DNA of 7,197 nt from Bacillota bacterium (GTDB lineage: Bacteria > Bacillota > Clostridia > Peptostreptococcales > Anaerovoracaceae): positions 1 through 7,197 of the forward strand of contig JAFRLD010000192.1 in NCBI GenBank assembly GCA_017431395.1. Reading direction: 5' to 3'. Made by a program: the position numbers and the translations under genes. How positions within the stretch are numbered: position 1 is the first letter of the stretch; every line of letters begins with the position of its first letter. Under the pieces are notes generated by a model. That model was not told the origin of the DNA and searched no databases. It worked only from the letters and a program-made list of their open reading frames with translations. Below, in pieces: positions 1 through 6,085 of this stretch.

Positions 1-829
1 CCTCGCAGTCGCCCTGGTCCACGTGGATCCGCTTGGCGCTGACATCCGGTGTGTAATCCGCGGGCAGCGTCCCCTCCGCCCAGTCTACCAGCCGGTCGAC
101 TTCTTCCTTCTTCCCCATGCCGACCATGATGGAATGCACGCCGAGATCCCGGACATAGTCAAGGGCGGCCCGGTAGTTCCCGGAAAGGTTCCCTCCGCCG
201 AAGGCCTTCATGCCGAAGATACCCTTGCCGGCAGCAAGGCAGGCCCGGATCGCATCCGCCATCTCCTCTGCCGTGCCGGGTGCAGAGCCTTTGCGGATCC
301 CAAGGCCCGCGTAATTGATCAAAGGAAAAACGATGTCGCATTCCGGCACCTCTGCCATGCGCCGGACGACATCGATATGATGGGTCGAGACGCCAATAGC
401 CCCGATCACGCCCCGCGCCTTATAATCCAGCAGGCACTGCCATGCTCCGGCCCGGCTCTCCCAGTCGGGATCCTGCCGCACCTCATGGAGCTTGAAGATA
501 TCGATATAATCCAGGTCGAGCGCCTGCAGGCACTCCTGGATCGCCGCCTCCATATCCTCGTAAGTGAGGTCCAGGCTTTTGCTCGCGATGATCGGCCGGT
601 CGGGGTTCTCCCGCGAACAATCGATCCCGCGAAATGCCTCCCGGATGTACGGGTAAGTCTCATAATACTGAGCCGTATCAAAAAGCCGGATCCCCTTCTC
701 ATAAGAATAGCGGACGATCTCCGCTCCCTCATGCAAAGGCAGGTCCAGCTGTGTATTCCCCACGGTAAGTACGCCAAGCCCTACGGGCGTGACTTCGAGT
801 CCGGTGTTACCAAGTTTGATCCGTTCCAT
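1..829 (-). CDS. Aldo/keto reductase, probably with a C-terminal 4Fe-4S domain (3' end missing)
   Basis: This is an NAD(P)H-dependent oxidoreductase of the aldo/keto reductase superfamily, presumably cytoplasmic; its substrate is unknown. I translated 276 codons from the ATG at 829-827 to the window edge without a stop. The family tetrad is present: Asp51 and Tyr56 in FDTAQYYETY, Lys84 in IIASKS and His115 in FKLHEV. The barrel continues through GVIGAIGVSTHH (about 140-151), INYAGLGIRKG (171-181) and GIFGMKAFGGGN (203-214). The last visible residues are HVDQGDCE. In AKRs that carry a ferredoxin-like tail, such a segment opens a CxxCxxC cluster motif, so an Fe-S domain is likely just outside; this is inference from one Cys. 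The start is supported by GGAGG 5 bases upstream (835-839). It lies 15 bases after the CoA-transferase stop and should share its promoter. No frameshift is seen in the visible part. Confidence 0.88.
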   Translation of the reverse strand, partial: MERIKLGNTGLEVTPVGLGVLTVGNTQLDLPLHEGAEIVRYSYEKGIRLFDTAQYYETYPYIREAFRGIDCSRENPDRPIIASKSLDLTYEDMEAAIQECLQALDLDYIDIFKLHEVRQDPDWESRAGAWQCLLDYKARGVIGAIGVSTHHIDVVRRMAEVPECDIVFPLINYAGLGIRKGSAPGTAEEMADAIRACLAAGKGIFGMKAFGGGNLSGNYRAALDYVRDLGVHSIMVGMGKKEEVDRLVDWAEGTLPADYTPDVSAKRIHVDQGDCE

Positions 830-844
830 GAGGTCCTCCGCAAT

Positions 845-2209
845 CTATCTCTTATTCGACTGTCTCCAGATCCCCTGCTTCTCCGCTTCCGCGATCAGCT
901 CATCCCGGAACTGCGGGTGGGCGATAGAGATCATGAGCTCGGCGCGCTCCCAGACGGTGCGGCCGGCCAGGTTGACGATCCCCTGATCGGTGACGATATA
1001 GTGGGTCTCGGATCTGGGGGTGGTCACGATCTCACCGCGGGTGAACTTAGGCTGGACGTTGCTGTGGAGGTTGCCCTCTTTGTCCTTATAAGCGCTGTTC
1101 ATGCAGAGGAATGCCTTGCCGCCCGGAGAAGCATAAGCTCCGGTGACGAAGTCCACCTGCCCGCCGGTGCCGGAGATGTGGCGCGTGCCGACGCTCTCGG
1201 AGCAGACCTGCCCATAGAGGTCCGCGCTCACACACCCGTTGATGGCAATGACGTTCGACAGCTGTCCGATGATATACGGATGATTGACGTGGCTGACCAT
1301 GTCGCCGCAGCAGGCCGGGTTCTCGTTGAGCCAGTCATAGAGGCTCTGGCTGCCGGCGCAAATGCCGAAGATGGACCGGCCGCGATAGATCTCCTTGTGA
1401 GCATTCGTCAGCTTGCCCTGCTCATACAGATTGAAAAAGGCGTCCGTGATCAGTTCGCTGTGGCAGCCGAGGTCCTTGATGTCCGACTTGGCCAGGTGCT
1501 CGCCCAGGATGTTCGGCATGCCGCCGACCCCGAGCTGCAGAACGGCCCGGTCCGGGATCTCCGGTGCGATAAAGTCTGCGATCGCGACCTCTTCCGGACT
1601 TGGCGGCGGAGACTTGATCTCGACCATCGGATGGTGCTCCCCTTCGACGATGTAATCGACCTCACTGATGTGGATCCGGTTGGCGTCGATGCCCTGGTCC
1701 AGACGCTCCTGGATATTGCAGACTCTGGGCAGATAATCGTTGACCTCAACGATGACGATGTCCGCCGCGTCCAGGACGGGCTTGGAAGTTGCTACTGTGA
1801 AGTGCAGGTTGAAGTATCCCTCATCATCCATCGGGGAGACGCAGATCATAGCTACGTTGACCTTGCAGTAACCCAGCTGATAGAAGCTGCTCTGGTTATG
1901 ATAGATCATCGGGATATGGTCGATCAGGCCCTGGTTCCAGTATTTTCGCTCGATGCCTGCGGTGTACCAGCTGTGATAGGTGAAGCTCTCATGCTCCGGG
2001 TCATCCTCTACGATCCGGATCGGCTCGAACATGAAATAGCCGCGGCAGTTGACGTCTTTGACCTCGCCTTTTCTCTTAGCGAGGGCGGCGTCCAGCAGCA
2101 CCGGCTGCCCCTGGGAGATCGTATAATCGATCCAGTCCCCATCCTTCACACACTGCACCGCCTCTTCGGGGGTACGCAGCTTGCTCTTATACTCTTCATA
2201 GTAGCCCAT
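845..2209 (-). CDS. Acyl-CoA:acetate CoA-transferase (butyryl-CoA / 4-hydroxybutyryl-CoA transferase type)
   Basis: This is a 454-residue family I CoA-transferase (acetyl-CoA hydrolase/transferase superfamily), a cytoplasmic enzyme that moves CoA between an acyl-CoA and acetate or another acid. In butyrate-forming anaerobes it performs the final butyryl-CoA plus acetate step. The catalytic Glu is probably Glu252 in LGCHSELITDAF. Other family marks are LQLGVGGMPN (225-233), the glycine loop SGTGGQVDFV (346-355) and the end ISIAHPQFRDEL (428-438), which resembles clostridial But enzymes as I remember them. The region around 164-180 (NIQERLDQGIDANRIHI) seems a few residues longer than in the Roseburia enzyme, so butyryl-CoA specificity is not certain; propionyl-, 4-hydroxybutyryl- or another acyl-CoA is possible. 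The open frame extends upstream to 2335, but the ATG at 2209-2207 is preferred because AGGAGG (2219-2224) lies 9 bases before it and it is downstream of a strong promoter. It is the first gene of a two-gene unit with the aldo/keto reductase. Confidence 0.9.
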   Translation of the reverse strand: MGYYEEYKSKLRTPEEAVQCVKDGDWIDYTISQGQPVLLDAALAKRKGEVKDVNCRGYFMFEPIRIVEDDPEHESFTYHSWYTAGIERKYWNQGLIDHIPMIYHNQSSFYQLGYCKVNVAMICVSPMDDEGYFNLHFTVATSKPVLDAADIVIVEVNDYLPRVCNIQERLDQGIDANRIHISEVDYIVEGEHHPMVEIKSPPPSPEEVAIADFIAPEIPDRAVLQLGVGGMPNILGEHLAKSDIKDLGCHSELITDAFFNLYEQGKLTNAHKEIYRGRSIFGICAGSQSLYDWLNENPACCGDMVSHVNHPYIIGQLSNVIAINGCVSADLYGQVCSESVGTRHISGTGGQVDFVTGAYASPGGKAFLCMNSAYKDKEGNLHSNVQPKFTRGEIVTTPRSETHYIVTDQGIVNLAGRTVWERAELMISIAHPQFRDELIAEAEKQGIWRQSNKR

Positions 2210-2218
2210 CGTCAGGTT

Positions 2219-2224
2219 CCTCCT
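2219..2224 (-). promoter_or_regulatory. Ribosome binding site of the CoA-transferase
   Basis: Perfect AGGAGG on the minus strand, 9 bases before the ATG at 2209. It settles the start against a longer frame that would begin at 2335, upstream of the promoter and inside the preceding terminator region. Confidence 0.85.
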
Positions 2225-2239
2225 GTTATTTTTATTCAT

Positions 2240-2256
2240 TATACTTTGAAAGTATA
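2240..2256. promoter_or_regulatory. 17-bp perfect palindrome over the -10 box: candidate operator
   Basis: TATACTTT and AAAGTATA are exact inverted repeats around a single central base at 2248. One arm contains the -10 hexamer TATACT, and the site continues past the expected transcription start near 2244. A protein bound here would block RNA polymerase. The site does not match the Rex consensus (TTGTGA-N6-TCACAA type) that controls many clostridial fermentation genes, and I cannot assign it to a regulator family. No regulator gene is in the window. Confidence 0.55.
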
Positions 2257-2280
2257 CTCTCAAATCCGATGATTCGTCAA
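2251..2280 (-). promoter_or_regulatory. Sigma-A-type promoter for the CoA-transferase / aldo-keto reductase unit
   Basis: On the minus strand, -35 TTGACG (2275-2280) is separated by 18 bases from -10 TATACT (2251-2256). Both hexamers match the vegetative consensus at 5 of 6 positions. The predicted start is near 2244, giving a leader of about 35 bases before the ATG at 2209. A second TATAAT-like hexamer lies about 10 bases further downstream, but I see no -35 at proper spacing for it. Confidence 0.75.
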
Positions 2281-2282
2281 TG

Positions 2283-2316
2283 AAAAAAGACCGTGGCACA
2301 GATCGAAATCCGTGCC
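2283..2316 (-). terminator. Rho-independent terminator after iscU
   Basis: On the minus strand, 31 bases past the iscU stop, GGCACGGAT and ATCTGTGCC form a 9-bp stem (one G-U pair) closed by a TTCG tetraloop (2295-2316). Six T residues follow at 2288-2283. The gap of 6 bases between stem and T-tract is longer than usual, which lowers confidence in strong termination. It separates the iscSU unit from the CoA-transferase promoter. Confidence 0.65.
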
Positions 2317-2347
2317 CCAGCCTTCGTACGACCATAACTTGGCGATC

Positions 2348-2806
2348 TTATTCCGCAGCCGGGATGTCATGGTGATCATCCTCTTCGCTGTCTTCCGTCG
2401 GATTATAGCCTTCGAGTCCGGCATAGTGCTTGCCGTTCTTCTCCGCATAGTCCCAGATCGCGTTCTTGATGGCGTGCTCCGCCAGAACGCTGCAGTGGAT
2501 CTTGATGGCCGGAAGTCCGCCCAACTCCTCGACGATCTTCTTGTTGGAAACCGTCAGGGCTTCCTCCACCGTCATGCCGATGATCATATCTGTTGCCATC
2601 GAAGAGGACGCGATCGCGCTGCCGCATCCATAAGTCTTGAATTTCGCATCGGTGATCACATCGTTCTCATCCACATCGATGGTCACCATCATCATATCAC
2701 CGCAGACCGGGCTGCCATAAATACCCTTGCCGGAAGGATCCTCGATCTCGCCGACATTATGAGGATTCAGGAAATGATCCATTACAGTATCGTTATATAA
2801 AGCCAT
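2348..2806 (-). CDS. iscU: Fe-S cluster assembly scaffold IscU/NifU (N-terminal-type)
   Basis: This 152-residue cytoplasmic protein is the scaffold on which sulfur from IscS and iron are built into a 2Fe-2S cluster before transfer to client proteins. All three cluster ligands and the helper Asp are visible: Cys35 and Asp37 in SPVCGDMM, Cys61 in TYGCGSAIASSS and Cys105 in IKIHCSVLAEHA. The length fits stand-alone IscU/NifU_N proteins plus an acidic tail at 138-152 (EDSEEDDHHDIP). Where E. coli IscU has LPPVK, the HscA chaperone-binding motif, this protein has LPAIK. The open frame could begin at 2818, overlapping iscS, but the ATG at 2806-2804 gives the usual family N-terminus (MALYNDTVMDHF). 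It lies 5 bases after the iscS stop; AAGGA about 11 bases upstream is a modest ribosome site, suggesting coupling to iscS translation. Confidence 0.93.
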   Translation of the reverse strand: MALYNDTVMDHFLNPHNVGEIEDPSGKGIYGSPVCGDMMMVTIDVDENDVITDAKFKTYGCGSAIASSSMATDMIIGMTVEEALTVSNKKIVEELGGLPAIKIHCSVLAEHAIKNAIWDYAEKNGKHYAGLEGYNPTEDSEEDDHHDIPAAE

Positions 2807-2811
2807 TTTTC

Positions 2812-3990
2812 TTACCATCCTTCCTTGCCTGTAACAGGCGATAATTTTCTAAGTGTATCCACGACCTTAGCCAGGGCATCCACCGTGTAATCGATATCTT
2901 CCTTCGTGGTGAAGTCTCCTACGGTGAAACGCACGGTGCCGTTGATGATCTCCATCGGCACCTGAATGGCTGCGAGCACGTGAGAGATATCCAGTGAGCC
3001 GGAGGAACAGGCGGATCCTGTGGACACGCTGATCCCAGCGGCATCGAGCAGAAGCAGGATCGACTCGCCCTCGATATAGTTGAACGAAACGTTCAGGTTC
3101 GCCGGATGACGTTTGTCAAAATCCTTAGGACCATTCAGCCGTACCAGATCGATCTTAGCCTGGATCTGATCCCAGAGATACTGACGCAACTCCCTTGAGT
3201 GGGCGATATGGCTGTCTAGATTGACTCTGGCGAGCTCCGCCGCCTTGCCGAAGCCGACGATGCCGGCGGTGTTCTCTGTACCTGCCCTCTTGCGGTTCTC
3301 CTGAGCGCCGCCGTGGATGAAGCTTGGCATCATGATGCCTTTTCTCTTATATAATGCGCCGATCCCCTTCGGTCCATAGATCTTATGCGCCGACATGGAC
3401 AGGAAGTCCACGCCCAGATCCTTCACATCGATGGGAACATTGCCGGCCGCCTGTACGGCATCTGTATGGAACAGCACCCCGTGCTTCTTCGCTACAGCGG
3501 CCAGTTCCTTGATCGGCTCCAGTGTGCCGATCTCATTGTTCACCATCATGATGCTGATCAGGATCGTCTTGTCCGTGATCGCATTCTCAAGATCCTCCGG
3601 AGAAACGAAGCCTTCCTCGTCAACGTCCAGATATGTGATCTCCATCCCATGATACTTCTGCAGATACATGCAGGTATGGATGATGGCGTGATGTTCGATC
3701 TTCGTCGTGATGATATGATTGCCCTTATCCTTCAGCTGGTCTGCGATCCCCTCTAGGACCCAGTTGTCCGCCTCGGTGCCACAGGAAGTGAAAAAAACTT
3801 CCGCCGGATTCGCTCCGATCAGGTCCGCGACCTGCTGCCGCGCGTTCGTGAGGCCTTCTTTCGCGCGGAGTCCGGGGGCATAAAGGCTGGACGGATTCCC
3901 GTAAACTTCCGTGTAATAAGGGATCATTTCACGTACGACTTCCTCCTTGACCGGAGTCGTCGCAGAATAGTCTAAATAGACTTCTCTCAT
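2812..3990 (-). CDS. iscS: Cysteine desulfurase IscS/NifS
   Basis: This is a 392-residue PLP enzyme that converts cysteine to alanine and holds the released sulfur as a persulfide for IscU and other acceptors (Fe-S clusters, possibly tRNA thiolation). Family landmarks are in order: N-terminal YLDYSATTP (5-13), ring-stacking His100 in KIEHHAI, NNEIG (151-155), Asp177 and Gln180 in HTDAVQ, the PLP Lys203 in MSAHKIYGPKG, RAGTEN (235-240) and the persulfide Cys328 in TGSACSSGSLD. The long active-site loop SACSSGSL marks the IscS/NifS class rather than SufS. The ATG at 3990 is preceded by AGGAGAGG (3999-4006). It heads a two-gene unit with iscU; no iscR, iscA, hscBA or fdx gene is adjacent. The generic NifS-like annotation is the alternative name; function is not in doubt. 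Confidence 0.95.
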   Translation of the reverse strand: MREVYLDYSATTPVKEEVVREMIPYYTEVYGNPSSLYAPGLRAKEGLTNARQQVADLIGANPAEVFFTSCGTEADNWVLEGIADQLKDKGNHIITTKIEHHAIIHTCMYLQKYHGMEITYLDVDEEGFVSPEDLENAITDKTILISIMMVNNEIGTLEPIKELAAVAKKHGVLFHTDAVQAAGNVPIDVKDLGVDFLSMSAHKIYGPKGIGALYKRKGIMMPSFIHGGAQENRKRAGTENTAGIVGFGKAAELARVNLDSHIAHSRELRQYLWDQIQAKIDLVRLNGPKDFDKRHPANLNVSFNYIEGESILLLLDAAGISVSTGSACSSGSLDISHVLAAIQVPMEIINGTVRFTVGDFTTKEDIDYTVDALAKVVDTLRKLSPVTGKEGW

Positions 3991-4022
3991 GTGTTATACC
4001 TCTCCTTTTCAGCTAACATTTG

Positions 4023-4061
4023 ACAGGTGAAAAGCCTGTTTTGTTTATAGTATACCTGTTT
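4023..4061. promoter_or_regulatory. ACAGG repeat cluster in the iscS leader/promoter: candidate operator
   Basis: CCTGTTT (plus strand) occurs at 4035-4041 and again at 4055-4061, exactly 20 bases apart, about two helical turns. An inverted copy ACAGG at 4023-4027 forms a 5-bp hairpin with CCTGT at 4035-4039 (loop of 7). The repeats surround the proposed -10 and start of iscS. Because isc genes are commonly controlled by Rrf2/IscR-type regulators, such a role is plausible, but the sequence does not match an IscR consensus I know and no regulator gene is adjacent. Confidence 0.4.
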
Positions 4062-4075
4062 GGTACAGTTTGCAA
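4047..4075 (-). promoter_or_regulatory. Putative promoter of iscS-iscU
   Basis: On the minus strand, TTGCAA (4070-4075) lies 17 bases before TACTAT (4047-4052). Each matches the vegetative consensus at four positions. A better -10, TATACT, overlaps it at 4049-4054, but its spacing to TTGCAA would be only 15. Either gives a start near 4040 and a leader of about 50 bases. The moderate match would suit an activated or repressed promoter. Confidence 0.45.
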
Positions 4076-4085
4076 TATCTAATCG

Positions 4086-4107
4086 AAAAATTAAATAAGT
4101 ATTTAAT
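4086..4107 (-). terminator. Weak AT-only hairpin after the DUF896 gene
   Basis: Directly after the TAG at 4110-4108, ATTAAAT and ATTTAAT pair perfectly around an ACTT loop, followed by four T. The stem has no G-C pair and would be unstable, so termination here would be inefficient. The stretch may equally serve as an AT-rich UP-like element for the iscS promoter about 15 bases downstream. Confidence 0.3.
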
Positions 4108-4326
4108 CTAAATCAGTTTCTTCTCTTTCGCGATCTCTTCGAGCTCCTCTTCCGAGAGGTCCTCCACGTAGCGGACGTTCTCCAGCTGCTTGCGGAAACC
4201 CGCCCGGAATTCCTCCAGATACTCTGCCCGAAGCGAGGCCTGCTCCAGCGCCTCTTCCTCGGTCAGACCCTCGGCTTTTTTCTTGTGAGCCAGCTCGTTG
4301 ATCCGGTCGATCAGTTCTTTTCTCAT
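4108..4326 (-). CDS. DUF896 (YnzC/UPF0291) family protein
   Basis: This is a 72-residue cytoplasmic protein of the DUF896 family, which is widespread in Firmicutes; B. subtilis YnzC is a member. Its molecular role is unknown to me. The family signature is visible as two helices: IDRINELAHKKKAEGLTEEE (6-25) and LRAEYLEEFRAGFRKQLENV (32-51), followed by an acidic-basic tail. The length matches the usual 60-80 residues. The ATG at 4326 lies 6 bases after the nadE stop, and its ribosome site GGAGGA (4337-4342) sits inside the last codons of nadE, so it is probably translated as the final gene of the murI-nadE operon. It has no membrane segment or signal peptide. Confidence 0.85.
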   Translation of the reverse strand: MRKELIDRINELAHKKKAEGLTEEEALEQASLRAEYLEEFRAGFRKQLENVRYVEDLSEEELEEIAKEKKLI

Positions 4327-4332
4327 CTTATC

Positions 4333-5076
4333 TTAGTCCTCCGGTTCATACTCAAATGTCGGCATAGGCTGCAGCTTGAACAGGTTCGCCTTATGCTTAT
4401 AATCGATCTTCTGGCGGATCTCCTCATCCTCACAGACCCCCTCCCGGATGTACCGGTCGAGCACCGCATAGGTGAAGCCCAGATTGTCCTCATCCGTCTT
4501 GGCCTGCAGGCCATCGATCGGAACCTTATCCACGAACATGGACGGCAGACCGAGCGCACGCCCAACGGCCTTGACCTCCTGCACAGTCAGCTTCGAAAGC
4601 GGGCTGAAGTCCCCTGCTCCATCGCCGAACTTCGTATTGTATCCGACCCAGTCCTCCGAAAGGTTGCAGGTATTCGCCACACGACCATTGATGTTCTGGG
4701 ACACCGCATAGAGCACGGCCATCCTGAGCCGCGGCGGCAGGTTGGTCTTCGCCTGGTCGCTGAAATAATCAAAATGCTGGACCAGCTCATTGACCACGCC
4801 GTCATAAGCTTCTTTGATATTGAACACGCAGGAGTCGATCCCGAGGTGTTCCACCAGAGCCTTCGAGACGTCGATGTCGAACTGCTCTCCGTTCGGCATC
4901 ATGACGCCGAACACGTTCTCTTTGCCGAGCGCCTCCGCGCAGAGCGCTGCCACGACGGAGCTGTCTTTGCCACCGGAGATCCCGATGACCGCCTTGCAGC
5001 CTTTGCCGTTCTCTTCGAACCAATCCCTGATCCACTGTACGATATCGTCTTTTACTTTGTTCGCGTCAAATGCCAT
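4333..5076 (-). CDS. nadE: NAD+ synthetase, ammonia-dependent
   Basis: This 247-residue cytoplasmic enzyme catalyses the last step of NAD synthesis: nicotinic acid adenine dinucleotide is adenylated by ATP and amidated with ammonia. The pyrophosphatase P-loop is at 32-40 (GISGGKDSS). The family stretch NTCNLSEDWVGYNTKFGDGA and then DFSPLSKLT lies around 135-163, and KVPIDGLQAKTDEDNLGFTY, which contacts the dinucleotide, around 184-203. There is no N-terminal glutaminase (nitrilase) domain, so it should use free ammonia, and the length is normal for that class. The ATG at 5076 has GGAGGG 6 bases upstream (5083-5088). It overlaps the end of the MBL-fold gene by 11 bases. Confidence 0.94.
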   Translation of the reverse strand: MAFDANKVKDDIVQWIRDWFEENGKGCKAVIGISGGKDSSVVAALCAEALGKENVFGVMMPNGEQFDIDVSKALVEHLGIDSCVFNIKEAYDGVVNELVQHFDYFSDQAKTNLPPRLRMAVLYAVSQNINGRVANTCNLSEDWVGYNTKFGDGAGDFSPLSKLTVQEVKAVGRALGLPSMFVDKVPIDGLQAKTDEDNLGFTYAVLDRYIREGVCEDEEIRQKIDYKHKANLFKLQPMPTFEYEPED

Positions 5077-6085
5077 ATTGATCCCTCCGATCGATCTCCT
5101 TCTGGAGCGCTCTCAAAATATATTTCGAATTCAGCATGAATGCTTCCTTCGGCTGTTCCATCTGTTTGTAACCGGTCCAGTACCGGTCCGCATACCGCTG
5201 GAGCATGGTCTCCTCATCGAGCCCGCCGTCCCGGAGCTTCCGGACGAAGTCCATCTTGCTCTCGCATTCCGCCGCGAAATCATCCCAGTAGCCTCCGAGC
5301 AGGTCCTCCGGGACCATACCGAAATGCGGCAGGGCCAGGTGCCTCGCGTTCAGGTGGCGGCATTTCTCCGCCGACAAAAGTGCGTCGTGAAAATCCTTCA
5401 GGACCGGCGTATGGATATATCCACGCCCGTCCGGCGTTCCCTCCGGCCTTCCCTCGATGATCCCGGTGCTCTCGCTGGTAAACAGCAGCGAGACCGGTTC
5501 GAGCAGATAACTCATAGAGCAGTCCGTATGCCCTTTTGTCTCGTAGGCCGTGATCGTTTCTTTGCCAAGGGAGATACTGTCCCCGTCCCTGAGCACCCGG
5601 TCCACACCCAGATTGTCCACCCGGATCTCCTTCGTGCTCCCGGGTTCATAGAGCTGCAGGGCGTGCTCCCCAAGCTCCTTCATCAGGTCATGGGCCCCCG
5701 GCCTCTTCAGGATATCCGCGCAGTGCTGGCTCCCGCAGACCTGTGCTCCCGGGAAGGCTTCCCGGATCCAGGGCAGAGCCCCGATGTGGTCGTAGTGGGA
5801 ATGGGACAAAAGTATATAGTCCAGCCGGTCCCTTCCCAGCGAGGCGAGCCGGTTGACCAGGTTCTGCAGGGTCACCTCAGCGCAGTAGGCCATGCCGCAG
5901 TCGTACAAAGCGGTTTTGTCGCTGCCGCAGATCAGAAGCGCCTCCCCGCCGTGCCCACCCGTGATCCGGTAAATGGGCCCCGGAAATGCGAACCGGTCGT
6001 ATCCCTCAAATATTTCAAACAAGGCGATATCCTTTGGCACGTCGACCACGGAGGACTTCACCTGTGAACTCATATCAATTGTCAT
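5066..6085 (-). CDS. MBL-fold metallo-hydrolase of unknown substrate
   Basis: This 339-residue protein has the metallo-beta-lactamase fold; it probably binds two metal ions and hydrolyses an ester or thioester, or is a related oxidoreductase, but the substrate cannot be told. Metal-site motifs: SHSHYDHIG with His95, His97, Asp99 and His100; His186 in TKGHTDCS; and the last His254 in ALPHFG. At the position of the usual bridging Asp (LFTGD) it reads LFTSES, so Glu205 seems to replace it. The C-terminal 80 residues after the fold are helical and rich in charged residues (ESKMDFVRKLRDGG, YADRYWTGYKQ). No signal peptide or membrane segment is visible. The first ATG (6085) is preferred over an ATG four codons later because GGAG lies 6 bases before it. 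It overlaps the acidic protein gene and nadE by 11 bases each, placing it in that operon. Confidence 0.88.
   Translation of the reverse strand: MTIDMSSQVKSSVVDVPKDIALFEIFEGYDRFAFPGPIYRITGGHGGEALLICGSDKTALYDCGMAYCAEVTLQNLVNRLASLGRDRLDYILLSHSHYDHIGALPWIREAFPGAQVCGSQHCADILKRPGAHDLMKELGEHALQLYEPGSTKEIRVDNLGVDRVLRDGDSISLGKETITAYETKGHTDCSMSYLLEPVSLLFTSESTGIIEGRPEGTPDGRGYIHTPVLKDFHDALLSAEKCRHLNARHLALPHFGMVPEDLLGGYWDDFAAECESKMDFVRKLRDGGLDEETMLQRYADRYWTGYKQMEQPKEAFMLNSKYILRALQKEIDRRDQYGI

Noticed and set aside
23..2272. A 749-codon open frame on the plus strand
   Set aside because: It runs antisense through the aldo/keto reductase and CoA-transferase genes and across their spacer. The translation has no recognisable domain, and both minus-strand genes have clear catalytic motifs and ribosome sites. 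Long antisense frames are common in GC-rich coding DNA.
2210..2335. Longer CoA-transferase starting at 2335
   Set aside because: The extra 42 residues would span the promoter, palindrome and terminator T-tract; the ATG at 2209 has a perfect AGGAGG.
2807..2818. IscU starting at 2818, overlapping the iscS stop
   Set aside because: The purine-rich site is too close to that ATG, and family N-termini match the ATG at 2806.
4023..4039. The ACAGG-CCTGT hairpin as a terminator or riboswitch
   Set aside because: The stem has only 5 bp, no T-tract follows and no known riboswitch core is visible; it is better explained as regulator half-sites.
4285..5139. Plus-strand open frame of 284 codons, and another at 4814-6067 of 417 codons
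   Set aside because: Both are antisense to nadE and the MBL-fold gene, whose motifs are intact; no plus-strand ribosome site or family resemblance was seen.
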